Notes under the pieces: generated by a model | Databases searched by the model: none | Told to the model about the DNA's origin: nothing | Seen by the model: only the letters and a program-made list of their open reading frames with translations | Assembly: GCA_024509875.1 (NCBI GenBank) | Contig: JAMPIV010010562.1 | Location: forward strand, 202,501-266,500 | Direction of reading: 5' to 3' | Origin: Oreohelix idahoensis | Lineage: Eukaryota; Mollusca; Gastropoda; Stylommatophora; Oreohelicidae | Length of the DNA stretch: 64,000 bases | Position numbers and translations under genes: made by a program | Shown here: piece by piece, positions 10,812-21,864 of the stretch | Layout of the letters: every line of letters starts with the position of its first letter | How positions within the stretch are numbered: the stretch's first letter is position 1

Positions 10812-13199
10812 ATGGCTACATTTGAGCACTTTATTGAGCAGGGTAAATTGCTTGGAAAGACTGGTGATAAGTTAGAAGAATTTGCAACTGCTCAATATGA
10901 TAAAGCAATGGAAGCTGAACAAAAGAAACTGCAGATGCAGGTGGAAATTAAAAGATTAGAAAAACAAGCTGAGGCTGAAGAAAAAAAGTTACAAAGAGAA
11001 GCAGAAGCAAAAGCTGAAGAGAAAAGACTTGAGGCTGAAAATAAAAGACTTGAAAGAGAGTCTGAAGAGAGAAAAGCAAAAATGGAGCATGAAGAAAAAA
11101 TCTTAGCTTTGGAAATTGAGAAATTAAAGGTGATGAACATGGGTAATGCTAATGATGCAAATAAGGTCTCAGATAAGACTAATGCAAGCACTTTCAAATT
11201 TAACCTACCACCATTCAATGCTTCCATCGACGATATAACATTCTATTTGGACAGATTTGAAACTTCATGTAAAGTACATAACATAGATAAATCATTGCAG
11301 GTTTATCATTTGTCCAAAATACTTAGAGGTGATGCTTTAAGTATGTTAAGTATGGTAGATGAGCCTGACAAGAACAACTATGAGGGCTATGTTGTTAAAA
11401 AATACCAACTTGACGAAGACGGCTATCGTCTTCAATTTAAAAATATGTTACCAGAAACTGGTGTGCAATTCTCTGAATTCATATCAAAGACACGTCTTAC
11501 TTTTTTACGTTGGGTGGAGCTGTCTAAGACAGAAAAAACTTATGAAGGACTTATGGACTTAATACTTAGAGACAAAGTCATGTCTTCTGTCAACGAGTCG
11601 TTCCTTGCTTTCCTTCATGAACGTAAACCTAAAACAATAAAAGAAATGGAAGATTTCTGTAGCCAATACATAACTGCGCATCCTCACGTAACTATTAGTA
11701 ACTCTAAAGTAAAAGAAGGTCTGCCAGTTGCTTCGGCAGCACCTTATGGTCAAAACTCTAGTAATAGATTCCAACAAAATTTTGATAAGAAAAGTAACCG
11801 TAGTTACGGTCAAAATTATGGAAATCAATTTCAGGGTGATTCTTCGTCGAAGAATTGGAGACGAGCTGACAGTCCTCGTTACTTCCAACCTAATAATTTT
11901 AGGCATTTCAGAAGAGGATATGGTAATAGAGGGTTTTCCTCGCGTAAACCTCAAAACCAAACAAATAGATGTTCACATCAATGTGGACATGATAATAATC
12001 ATGGAAACTGTAGTTCGAAACATGATAACAGTTATAATAGAGACAATAATAACTACAGAGACAATAACAACGGTGATAACTTCAGAGGTAATAGTAGTCG
12101 CGGTAGATCTCAATACAAAAAAAAGAGATATCAGCAGGCTAACTCGGTTCAACAAGAATCTCAGGGAGCCTGTAATCAGGTTTCTGATAATAAAAACTCT
12201 GACGCTGTCACTTGTTCTTTTGACTTTGGGAGAGCAAACAAGTGCCCCCAATGCAGTACTTTGTTCGAACCAACTACAATATCGACTTTGAGTTGTGGTC
12301 ACCCTCTCCCCGCTCTTCCTGCTTCGGTTGCACATGACGGGAGAGGTTCTCTAATCCTACATAAGGGTCTTGTTAATAATACTCCGGTCTCACTACTTTT
12401 CGATTCCGGATGCACCACTATTGGTGTTAGACAATCGCTTGTAGATCCATCCTGTGCGACAGGAAGGGTTATCAAATGTGTCACATTTGGCGGCACTCTA
12501 GAGAAATATCCTACTGCTGTAATCCACATTGCCACTCCTTTCTTTACAGGAGATGTGCATGCCTGTCTCTTACCTAATCCAATTGCGGACCTTATTATTG
12601 GTCGTATCCACGGAGTTAGGGAATGTACCCCACAGCAGATTGCTGCTTGGGAAGATGATAATATGCAAGCTACCAATGCAGTGGTTACAAGAGCACAAGC
12701 TCTACAAACACCACAAACTTCGTTGAATAATGATAATGAAGTTCATAGCCAAGATAGTACCTTGGTTATTTCTCGTGACTCGTTCATAAAATTACAAGAA
12801 GAAGATCCTACGCTAAAGAAATTCTTCATTCTTGCGAAGAAAGGTGATCCAAATAAGGATACACAAAGAAAATCTTGGATAGAAATGAAAAACGGCGTAC
12901 TTGTACGTATGGTACAAGACTCGGCTACGTCAGCACATTCGCAAATTCTTGTTCCCAAGAGTATGAGAGTGCAAATATTGCAGCATGCTCATGACTCGCA
13001 ATGTGCTGGACACATGGGATTTTCCCGTACAAAGTCGAGAGTCCTTGCGGCTTTCTTTTGGCCCTTTGTTAACAAGGACATTCGTATATACTGCCGATCA
13101 TGTCAGGTATGTCAGGAGGTCAAATCTAGAGGACCACGACATGCTGCGCCTATCCAGGCTGCTGACATCCCTATTCGGCCATTCCAAAAATGGCCATAG
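10812..13199 (+). CDS. Element A Gag, protease and integrase N-terminus
   Basis: First part of a Gmr1-type polyprotein, 795 codons from ATG 10812. A frame open from 10803 would need a TTG start, and MATFEHF matches MSTLDYF in element B. Residues 1-110 hold the GKLLGKTGDKLEEFA-type N-terminus and a charged coiled coil. A capsid-like region follows, then an Arg/Asn/Gly-rich stretch (about 300-450) that could bind RNA. CX2C...CGH (C478, C481, C495, H497) stands where a zinc knuckle is expected. Aspartic protease DSG is at D531. The integrase HHCC zinc region is at about 725-767. The frame ends early at RPFQKWP because one A is missing relative to element B, so integrase is cut before its first catalytic Asp. 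Confidence 0.93.
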   Translation: MATFEHFIEQGKLLGKTGDKLEEFATAQYDKAMEAEQKKLQMQVEIKRLEKQAEAEEKKLQREAEAKAEEKRLEAENKRLERESEERKAKMEHEEKILALEIEKLKVMNMGNANDANKVSDKTNASTFKFNLPPFNASIDDITFYLDRFETSCKVHNIDKSLQVYHLSKILRGDALSMLSMVDEPDKNNYEGYVVKKYQLDEDGYRLQFKNMLPETGVQFSEFISKTRLTFLRWVELSKTEKTYEGLMDLILRDKVMSSVNESFLAFLHERKPKTIKEMEDFCSQYITAHPHVTISNSKVKEGLPVASAAPYGQNSSNRFQQNFDKKSNRSYGQNYGNQFQGDSSSKNWRRADSPRYFQPNNFRHFRRGYGNRGFSSRKPQNQTNRCSHQCGHDNNHGNCSSKHDNSYNRDNNNYRDNNNGDNFRGNSSRGRSQYKKKRYQQANSVQQESQGACNQVSDNKNSDAVTCSFDFGRANKCPQCSTLFEPTTISTLSCGHPLPALPASVAHDGRGSLILHKGLVNNTPVSLLFDSGCTTIGVRQSLVDPSCATGRVIKCVTFGGTLEKYPTAVIHIATPFFTGDVHACLLPNPIADLIIGRIHGVRECTPQQIAAWEDDNMQATNAVVTRAQALQTPQTSLNNDNEVHSQDSTLVISRDSFIKLQEEDPTLKKFFILAKKGDPNKDTQRKSWIEMKNGVLVRMVQDSATSAHSQILVPKSMRVQILQHAHDSQCAGHMGFSRTKSRVLAAFFWPFVNKDIRIYCRSCQVCQEVKSRGPRHAAPIQAADIPIRPFQKWP

Positions 13200-15583
13200 A
13201 TATTATTGGCCCTTTTAAGATAAAGTCGGCCAGAGGACATCAGTTTATCCTTACATGTGTCGATATGTGCACACGTTGGCCAGAGGCTATCCCTCTAAAG
13301 AGCATATCTACTACAGATATCGCAGATGCTCTTTGGCTGATATTTTCTCGCTTGGGGTTCCCCAGAGAAATACTGTCAGACCATGGCACTCAACTCATAT
13401 CTGATACTATGTCTCAAGTAATGTCTACCTTACACATTAAAAGATCTCTCAGTAGCATCTATCATCCTATGTCTAATGGGTTAGTTGAGCGTCTGAATAG
13501 AACGCTCAAGACTTTGCTTGGTAAGATAACTGAAGACCATCCTCAAGATTGGGACAGGGTTTTACCTGCGGCTCTCTTTGCCTATAGAGAGGTCCCAAAC
13601 GAGCACACAGGATTTTCTCCCTTTGAACTTGTCTTCGGCGCGCGTCCGCGCGGCCCTATGTCTTTATTACACGATCTCATCACTGCCGATGATATTAGTG
13701 ATGACACTCAATCTTCATATGAGTATGTCATTGCTCTGAGGCAAAAGATCATTGAGGCATGCAAACTAGCGACTGCTTCGTCAGAAATTGCTAAAGAAAA
13801 AGCAAGGCAGTTTGCTAACAAGAACAGATGTCTACGACAACTTTGTCCAGGTGACAAAGCATTCGTCCTACTCCCCAGTAGGGAAAATAGACTTCTGATT
13901 GCATGGAAAGGTCCATATGCAATAGTCTCACGAATTTCCGATGTTGACTATGTGGTCGATATAGATGGAAAGCATAAGACTTTCCATATCAACATGCTGA
14001 CGGAATTTCATGAGCGTCCAGACTATTTGCTGCCTATTTTTCAGGCAACGGACGAATCTTCTGTACCTCATGGTCATTACTCATCCCTGTCTGTCATACA
14101 GGATGAGGAATCTGTTTTTTCTGATGTGGATCTCCCTCTTCCAGTGGTTCCACTACATTCTAGGGAATCTTGGAAAGATGTCTCAATTTCTCCTAATCTT
14201 TCTGTTGATGAACATCGTCAAGTCTCGTCGATGTTACAGACATTTAAGGATGTTCTAACCGACATCCCTGGTCACACGAATGTCATAGAACATGACATTA
14301 TTCTTACCGACAATAATCCTATTAGGGTTAGGCCGTATCCTATCCCTATACACTTTCAGTCACAAGTGGAAAAGGAATTGGATGAAATGATCCAATTAAA
14401 CATAATTGAACCATCGACTTCTCCATATTCTTCTTCCATGGTTATTGTTCGGAAGAAAGATAAGAACATACGAATTTGCGTTGATTATCGCAAATTAAAT
14501 CAAGTCACAAAGTTCGATGCTGAACCTATGCCTTTACTAGAGGATCTACTTAGTAGACTTTCTAATTCTAGATTCTTCACTAAACTTGACTTGTCAAAAG
14601 GTTATTGGCAAGTGCCTTTAGCAGATCATGCCAAACCTCTGACTGCTTTCTCTACACCTAGGGGTTTATTTCAATGGAATGTAATGCCTTTCGGTCTTAT
14701 GAACGCCCCTGCTACTTTCGTTCGCATGATGCGTCGAATTCTTTCTCATCGTTCAGATGTCATCGCTTACTTAGATGATATCTGTCTCTTCAGTGATTCC
14801 TGGGAAGATCACTATCTGGGTTTATATGACCTACTGTCTACTCTACGTGAGTATAATCTGACAGCAAAACCTTCTAAAGCTTATATTGGTTTTGGTGAAA
14901 TTTCTTTCTTGGGTCATCGTGTTGGTCATGGTCTCTTGAAGACAGAAGACCACAATACTTCGAAAATATTGAACATCTCTGTACCTAAAACGAAGAAACA
15001 AGTTCGGAGTCTCTTGGGGTTAATCCAATTCTATGGGAGATTTATTCCGAATCTATCTTCGATAATGGCACCTCTGTCAACGTTGTTGAAGAAAGGGTCG
15101 CCTAATCTGATTCGTTGGTCTCAGGAATGTCAATCTTCCTTAGACCAGATTAAAAATATATTTTCTTCTCCTCCCATCCTAAGATTACCTACTCTTGATA
15201 GAACTTTTGTTCTTCGAAGTGATGCTTCATCCACTGGGATCGGAGCAGCACTTATGCAGGAATATGCTGAAACTCTGCATCCTGTCATGTACATTTCTAG
15301 AAAACTAAATGCGGCAGAGAGGAACTACTCGGTTTTAGACCGTGAATTATTGGCTATGGTTTGGTCTATTCTCAAACTACAAAGATTCCTCCTGGGCGCA
15401 CATTTCATTCTAGAAACTGATCAGAAAGCTCTTACAGCTATTCAGACTAAGAACTTGAAGAGTTCGAGATCCACTCGATATGCTATTGCTCTTCAACCTT
15501 TTCACTTCACGGTACGAGCTATCCGTGGGTCGGATAATGTGATGGCTGACATTCTGTCTAGATGCCCACATGATTCCAACTAA
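13190..15583 (+). CDS. Element A integrase core, reverse transcriptase, RNase H
   Basis: Continuation of the polyprotein in another frame. Integrase core: AIDIIGPF (first Asp), LSDHGTQL (second Asp) and SNGLVERLNR (Glu). A GPY/F-like module (WKGPYAIVSRISDVDYVVDI) follows. Reverse transcriptase: RICVDYRKLN, LDLSKGYWQVPL, FGLMNAPATF and YLDD at about residues 527-530. RNase H: RSDASSTGIGAAL, YSVLDRELLAM and ETDQKALT, ending near the stop. The methionine at 13190 lies inside the integrase and is a consequence of the upstream one-base deletion, not a native start. Apart from that break the catalytic motifs look whole. Confidence 0.93.
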   Translation: MAIDIIGPFKIKSARGHQFILTCVDMCTRWPEAIPLKSISTTDIADALWLIFSRLGFPREILSDHGTQLISDTMSQVMSTLHIKRSLSSIYHPMSNGLVERLNRTLKTLLGKITEDHPQDWDRVLPAALFAYREVPNEHTGFSPFELVFGARPRGPMSLLHDLITADDISDDTQSSYEYVIALRQKIIEACKLATASSEIAKEKARQFANKNRCLRQLCPGDKAFVLLPSRENRLLIAWKGPYAIVSRISDVDYVVDIDGKHKTFHINMLTEFHERPDYLLPIFQATDESSVPHGHYSSLSVIQDEESVFSDVDLPLPVVPLHSRESWKDVSISPNLSVDEHRQVSSMLQTFKDVLTDIPGHTNVIEHDIILTDNNPIRVRPYPIPIHFQSQVEKELDEMIQLNIIEPSTSPYSSSMVIVRKKDKNIRICVDYRKLNQVTKFDAEPMPLLEDLLSRLSNSRFFTKLDLSKGYWQVPLADHAKPLTAFSTPRGLFQWNVMPFGLMNAPATFVRMMRRILSHRSDVIAYLDDICLFSDSWEDHYLGLYDLLSTLREYNLTAKPSKAYIGFGEISFLGHRVGHGLLKTEDHNTSKILNISVPKTKKQVRSLLGLIQFYGRFIPNLSSIMAPLSTLLKKGSPNLIRWSQECQSSLDQIKNIFSSPPILRLPTLDRTFVLRSDASSTGIGAALMQEYAETLHPVMYISRKLNAAERNYSVLDRELLAMVWSILKLQRFLLGAHFILETDQKALTAIQTKNLKSSRSTRYAIALQPFHFTVRAIRGSDNVMADILSRCPHDSN

Positions 15584-16355
15584 TACTTCTGTTCTATTTC
15601 TAGATATACGACAGAGCCATAACACACCTATATTACTACAATACATTAGCACATCTGTCCTCACTTTAGGTGAACACATACTATTGTGCTTTGTTATCAT
15701 CTTCTTCTGTTCCCATCTTTAATATAAGAAGAAGACTGAGTAGTTAATATAAGGGCCTAAAGTTCACTCGGTCACAATTGTTAATAATAATGTATTGTAT
15801 GGTATGAAACATAATGGCTATTAAATAGAATTATATTGTTTGTTTTTTCTCAGCACGTTATTGTTGATCTGAGAAGCTATCTTTCTGTTGTCAAACTTGG
15901 AGAGTTCCACATTGTACAGTTTCTTTGGAACAACAGGAGATGTGTCCTGGATCGTCATTTAGGTTTAATTTCATTATGTAATGGTAATATTAAACATTTA
16001 GATAATGTAATATTTAACATTCAATATCAGATGTGTACATCCATTCTAAGCGGTATTAGATTATGACACTGCTATTTGATTATAATGATATGAACTTGCA
16101 TATTTATATTGTATTTTCATGCAAGCGTAGTGTGTGTTGGTGGCTCCTCCCCGATATATTTTTGAATCAGATTTTTTTTATCTGTTGAGAAATATTCTCA
16201 CCAGACACTTTATGTGTCAATTTAGCCTCATATTAGGCAGTGCAATTAGTTATCCCCGCATAATTCGTGCGTTGTTAAACCGTTTTTGGTTTTACTCTTG
16301 GATATTTAAAAAAAAAAAATGTTGCACATTTTTTTTTATCGGGAGGTGGCGGTAA
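15584..16355 (+). other. Element A 3' untranslated region with hairpin and polypurine tract
   Basis: Non-coding. Close to its end a strong hairpin of an A-run and a T-run with loop TGC lies at 16311-16337. It is followed by the purine-rich GGGAGGTGGCGGTAA (about 16341-16355), the probable polypurine tract touching the 3' LTR. Element B has the same hairpin and tract order with different loop bases. Confidence 0.7.
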
Positions 16356-17790
16356 TGTTGCTGCTAAAAACTTGTCGCAACTTATTCTGACCATGCATTC
16401 TGACTATAGTTAATTTTTTAATGCATGGGAAGGAACTCATGAAATTGTAGTCACTTTTATTTCTACAGTCGTCTAATCTTGATAGCTATCGTCAAGAAGT
16501 TGTCTTATCTTGATAGCTAGGGTTGCCGATAGTTGTGTGAACGATTTTTGAGTCATGTCCATTTATGGAGCGCTCAAATCGCCAGTTCTTTGAAAACAGT
16601 TGGCAATCGCTATGTTTCTAGATTCATTTCCTTTTAAGGTAATGGGTCTTAAGTCGAACATTGTAGAACATTCTTCGTTTCGTAAATTGGCCTGAGTTGT
16701 ATTCGATTCGCGTGTTCTGCGCATGTCCCTTTTTGTGGCGGGGTTTTAAACGATTTCCGCACAGGTCAGTCTGTGCTGAGAAGCTGTGAAGGCGAGACGT
16801 AGCTATGTGCTAGTCTTCGCTTAGTTTATTCAGGAAGGAGTCCTCATGATTGTTGTTCCTATCTTGAGATGATATATCTCTGTGTTATTCCTAATGCCTG
16901 GAGGCATATGTGATTATTCATTTTAATTCCTGATGAACAGGTAAATGAATCCTTTTTTGCTGAGTAACTTTATCGCCATCTTGTGATGTTGACTTTTGCT
17001 TAGCCTGCCTTATTCTAAAGTCTACGATATGATTAGTTTGCTCAGCTCACGATCCACTTAGATTGTCACGCATCGATTGATGCCTGTCCTACGGACTATT
17101 TGCTTCCTGAACTTGGTTGATGGATCTAGGTTTGATACCTTTGCTGTTTGCTGGACAATAGAGGACGATAATGTGGCGCTCAAAAGACATGCCTGTCTTG
17201 TTGAGGTCAAATCGAGGAGACCATATTTAATCTCCTAGTTGATATCTACTAGCTCTTATGGAAAGGGGAAGTTTACTACCTGACTACATGTACAGCGGGT
17301 TTACGATATCCTAAAAGGCAGATGATGCAAATTATTTTGATGCTGTCTGCTGTGCCAGTTGAATTGTCTACATATGTAATAATGACCGTTTGATCGTACC
17401 TATGATGTACCTGCTTGTTTATGTCTACACACTTCGTCATTGTGGCGTTTATAATAAATTATACAAAACCGTCACTAGCTGTTGCAAGCATCATTGACTT
17501 TTCACATCGTGAGTTAACGTGACGTCATTGTGTGGATTGCCTTGTTCGTAATGCTCACTGTCTGTATACACATCTACATCACACTTAAACCAGACTACAG
17601 ACACCAAGTTACTACGCCTCATCATCCCTTTTGTCTGAGGGTGGCACACTACTTCGCAAAGGCCAGGATTATCATACCTTGAGAGGAGCAGATGAATTAC
17701 AACACCCTCAACGTTGTGTGGCAAATGCGACATCCTCCACAGAACATTTATCAACACATATAATACTTACGCAACATTTGTTACGCAACA
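16356..17790 (+). repeat. Element A 3' LTR
   Basis: 1435 bp; about 12 substitutions against the 5' LTR and no length difference. Ends in GCAACA, followed by the target-site copy GTGAC (17791-17795). Confidence 0.95.
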
Positions 17791-17795
17791 GTGAC

Positions 17796-18440
17796 ATAAC
17801 TGTATAACGATAGGAAATCGCTTAAACCACTCAGCCAATCAGACATACCTTTGGCGTCTAAAGGAATGAAACATCAAATCCCGGAGGAGACCAGCGTAGG
17901 GAGTGAGCTATAAGAACGGTTCAGAGTGAAGATATACTTGACGGTTTATTACTTTGTGGTGGAGAAACCTGAACTAATTTGACAGAAGACTGATACAGGT
18001 TAGTGGAGTGGAAGATATTGAATTTAAAAATTGAAACATTGTTCTAGTAATCTGATACGGGAATGGGGTTGGAAAGGGATTATAAAATCATTCAAATAAT
18101 CAGAATTTGTGACGGAGAAAGTAATTATATTTACACGCATAACATCAATTAGCTAAGGTGGCAGCTAACGCCTTTTTTAAATACAATCTTTATTGGATTT
18201 CAACTATCTACAACGTCAGCAATATTTTTTTTAAACAAAAATCAATATGGGCGTGAAGGCGAACATTAATGGCTGTGGTTGATGAAGATGCTGGTGTGTA
18301 ATGTTTGATGATTACATTTACAGGTGACGATGGATAGAAAGTATAACTGATCATACATATTTCTGCAGGAAATTAATTGGAAGCAAAAAAAAATATTTAC
18401 TAGTACATATAGCGCAGGTTGAGCTTTGACAGTTTGCATT
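17796..18440. other. No gene recognised between element A and the RTE-like LINE
   Basis: AT-rich, only short open frames. A minus-strand AATAAA (18189-18194 region) is present but no gene is attached to it. Confidence 0.4.
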
Positions 18441-18443
18441 TTA

Positions 18444-20355
18444 TCTTCTTCTTCTTTGATCCTTAACCACCGACCATCAAGGCAGTCAGTGGCCATCACG
18501 CCTAGTGGCGTCTTGTAGGGCACCAACAAATTGATTCCACTTTGCACGGTCGGTGGCCATCCTTCGTACAGTGCCCCAACTCTGGTTCATTCTTTGCATC
18601 TCAGCCTTCACAGTCCTCCGCCAAGTTGTTTTTGGTCGGCCTCTCTTTCGCTTTCCTTCAGGGGTCCAAAGCATAGCTGTTCTTGTGATGGCATCGGGGT
18701 CTCTTCTGAGGACATGACCAACCCAGCTCCAGCGTCTGCCAGCTATGATGGTATGCATGTCCTCTTGCTTGCTACGAGTAAGCAGATCTTGGTTGGTGAT
18801 GGTATTCGGCCAAAAGATTCGGTGAATTTTTCTTAAGCATTTTGTGTGAAAAGAGGACAATTTTGACATTTCCTTCTCTGTGACTCTCAAGCATTCCGCA
18901 CCATAGAGAAGCACAGAAAGCACGCAACTCTGGTATAATCTTAATTTTGTGCTTGTGCTGTATTGGGAGGACTTCCAGATGTTATTTAGGCTAAAGAAGG
19001 CTGTTCTTGCCTTATTCATTCTGATGTTGATGTCTTTGCCTGCCCCGCCGTCTGGTGTTACTATGCTTCCTAGGTATGTGAAGGTATCTGTCTGTACCAG
19101 TTGCTGATTCCTTACTGATATGGGCTCAGGGTAGCTCACATTGAGCGTCATGACCTCAGACTTCTTTAAATTGATGTTCAAGCCCACCTGCTGGCTAAAT
19201 TTATTAAGTCTATCCGTTATTTCCTGGATGTGTTGATGTGAATGTGCCAGCAGTGCAATGTCATCTGCATATTCCAGATGTTCCAATGTTGAAAATGTAG
19301 TCCATCTTATTCCTCTTGGACTGCCCTCTGTTGTCTGGCGCATCACCCAGTCTATGACTGTTAAAAATAGAGTGGTTGATAAGGAGCATCCCTGTCGTAC
19401 TCCTGTCTTCACCTCGAAGGTTAGGTTGTTCTGCCCAACACTACACGTAAAGTTGGCATAGAGGCTTTTTATGATTGACACTATGCAGCTTGGAATTCCA
19501 TAAGCCCTCAGTATTTTCCATAAACTGTCCCTATGTATGCTGTCAAAAGCCTTTTCAAAATCAACAAAATTTATGTAAAGCTGTCTTTGCCATTCTGAGC
19601 ACTGCTCTATAATGTTCCTGAGAGTGAATATATGGTCTACACATCTTCTGTTCTTTCTAAATCCTGATTGTTCTTTCCTCAGTTTGTAGTCTACTGCTTT
19701 TGGGATTCTCTGTATAATTATCCTGCTTAGTATTTTGCTGGGAACTGAGAGAAGAGTGATTCCTCTCCAATTATTGCAGTCTGAAAGATCTCCCTTCTTG
19801 GGCAATTTGACAATTATTCCTTTGTTCCACTCTGATGGTGTTGTCCCCGTTTTCCACACTTGTGCAAATAGTGGTTCTAATAGTTCTGCTGCTAGCTCAG
19901 GGTCTGTCTTAAATAGCTCTGCATTTAAGTTATCATGGCCCGGAGCTTTACCGTTCTTTAACCCTTTGATTGCTGTGATGATTTCTTCTTTTCGTGGAAT
20001 GTCTGTATTTACATCTAGATCGTTTTCAGCCTCAGGAACATTCAATTGTGTCTCTGGTATTTCCTTGTTCAGAGTTTCTCTGAAGTGCCCTGCCCATCTG
20101 GTTTCCTGTCCCTCTGCTGTCTTGATGAGATTTCCTTGCTTATCTCTTACTAATGTAATATTGTTTGCACCTTGTTTTCCGCTGATGAATTTAGTTATTT
20201 TGTATACTGTGCTTTGTTCATTTCTCAGTGCTGCCTCTTCTGCCTGTTTTGCAATATCGTCTAGGAAATTCCTTTTGTTGGCTCGGGTTTGGCGTTTAAC
20301 TTCCCTGTCCAGTTGACTGTACTGTTCCCTATATAGTTGCTTTAACCTGGGGGAC
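18444..20355 (-). mobile_element. RTE-like LINE, 3' part (split by element B)
   Basis: Right-hand half of a minus-strand LINE whose left-hand half is 30172-31575. The coding frame runs up to the insertion point of element B at 20355, and both sides keep the target site GGGAC. Removing element B and one GGGAC leaves the frame continuous. The 3' end is a short (AAG)n tail at 18444-18456, typical of RTE-type LINEs. Together the halves are about 3.3 kb, a normal size for an RTE element. Confidence 0.9.
18486..20355 (-). CDS. RTE-like LINE reverse transcriptase (C-terminal part of a split ORF)
   Basis: About 622 codons, open to the edge of element B; codons beyond 20355 come from the LTR and are spurious. 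Motifs in order: IVKLPKKGDLSDCNNWRGI, EQSGFRKNRRCVDHIFTLR, NFVDFEKAFDSIHR (catalytic Asp), GVRQGCSLSTTLF, YADDIALLA (catalytic pair) and FTYLGSIVTPDGG. A basic C-terminal tail has GKRKRGRPKTTWRRTVKAE. No internal stop or frameshift, so this LINE was probably intact when element B landed in it. Endonuclease is on the far side of element B (30172-31198). Confidence 0.92.
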
Positions 20356-21864
20356 TGTAGCGTGCATATTTTGACGCACATTTTACAAAAATCGATATGG
20401 CTATTTAATATGGGAAAAATATAGACATTCATTCATTTGTGTATGAAAATGCTGTCTATGGTAAAAGCGAGATAATCCATGTTTGATTCACACTTTTGAT
20501 TATAGGAGTAATCGTTCTGGATATTGATCCAGCGCAAGGATATTGCGCTTGCGTTTGTACTTATTTTTTAGGGCCAGAAAATATATTAATTTGCTTATTG
20601 TGTTTATGGCCTGAATTCATATGTATAACATATTATTAGTACAAGTAGAATCAGTCCTATATTGTATATTTTGGATTGGTAGGAGGGACTAGATTCTTGT
20701 ATTCCGGTCTAGCGGAAGTATGAGTTGTCTTGACAAGTCGTGATGAGTTCCGATGTACCGCTTACAAATGGCGAGGTACGTTTTTCTAGAGCTGGTCCTT
20801 TCGTCAAGGAAAAATATCTTACGAAGTGGTTTTTCTTCTGAAGGAGATGGTGTCTCTACGATAGTTTGTGTTAGAGACTCTCCTTATGTCAGTATATAGA
20901 CGATTCGGACTCCAGGTAAACCCAGCTCCTATTTTTGATGATCTCTCGTCGGTTAGGCCTAGCTTGACTTTTGTGCTTCGCTATGCTAGTGTCGTGTTTT
21001 GTATCGACGAAGATGACAGATTTTCCTGCAGCGGTTATGGCTACGTGAACTAACCTGATCACCGTAGAGCTGTATGGAAACATTTATGAAATCCTTTATA
21101 TACCCATTGTAAATTAACTCTGGCTTATATTCTCCTTCCTATGAATGAGTGAACGACAACTCAGGGAGGTAGCCATGTTGGATTTCGGTCATCATATGTT
21201 TTGATCACTGCCAAGAGAACAGATTATTTATCTTATTATCGGACAGTGACAGAGAGATCTCAATCCTGCTAGAAACCCCCCTCCGTGGTTTCATAATATA
21301 TACTACAAACTATGGACGTCAAGTAACTTTGGTTATTTATCGATCCGCCCTTCACTGACGCGTTTAGTCAGATAGGGGGATGTGGCCATAATGTATCATG
21401 ACATTGAACTTTTGATGTACTGCCCATTATTTCTGAATGTGTCATGACTTCAGATCTGCTATGTATACCTACAAATTGATATGTCAACGAACCATGATGT
21501 ACTCGTATGTCCCAGTGTGTACGTCTGAATAAATTGAGTAAACTAAGATTCCAGCAGTCTGCATTGGTGCCTTGTAGACACAAGTGTGAGTGGTTATATT
21601 GGTCAGCACACGAACAGTACACCATTCGCGGTAATCACACTCTACACTTCTACTTCATACATACACCATCCTGCGTCGGCTGAAGTGACCAAGTTTAGGG
21701 CCTGCTTCCCCTGGAGCCTTTGCCTTCCCTAACTCAGGACTAGGGTGAGTTACCCATTTACAGCTGGGTAGACTGGAGCATGCCTGATCTCAACAACACA
21801 CCACTCTTCCTTACAGAGCATCCAGTGTGTGTGTGAAAGCAACTTGACAGACTGAAACTTTACA
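20356..21864 (+). repeat. Element B 5' LTR
   Basis: Starts TGTAGC and ends TTTACA. AATAAA at 21528-21533 is a plausible polyadenylation signal. A SINE-like core lies at 21685-21785. Directly downstream, TGGCGAGCCAGATTCCTGG (from 21866) is the likely primer-binding site; tRNA not assigned. The 60-90 codon frames inside recur in the 3' LTR and are not genes. Confidence 0.95.
21685..21785 (+). repeat. SINE-like core within element B LTR
   Basis: Contains AGTGACCAAG and ACCCATTTACAGCTGGGTAG, followed by ACTGGAGCATGCC. Similar blocks occur in the element D LTRs and at 5553-5640. The second LTR copy is at 29992-30092. Confidence 0.45.

Larger units (their letters stand above)
7972..17790 (+). mobile_element. 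Gypsy element A, complete, Gmr1-type (9.8 kb)
   Basis: Full-length LTR retrotransposon: 5' LTR 7972-9406, internal region with Gag-PR-INT-RT-RNase H, and 3' LTR 16356-17790. The target-site duplication GTGAC is perfect (7967-7971 and 17791-17795). LTR ends form the inverted repeat TGTTGC/GCAACA. I count about 12 differences between the 1435-bp LTRs (under 1%), so insertion was recent. Integrase lies before RT, the order of the Gmr1 group of Ty3/gypsy elements. One base is missing in a short A-run at the integrase start, which breaks the polyprotein at 13184-13199. Confidence 0.95.

Noticed and set aside
13190..13200. Separate start codon for integrase-RT in element A as a designed second ORF
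   Set aside because: Element B reads through the same place in one frame; a one-base loss in the A-run explains the split better than a programmed site.
21368..21625. 85-codon minus-strand frame (also 29675-29932) as a gene
   Set aside because: It lies in the element B LTRs; same reason.
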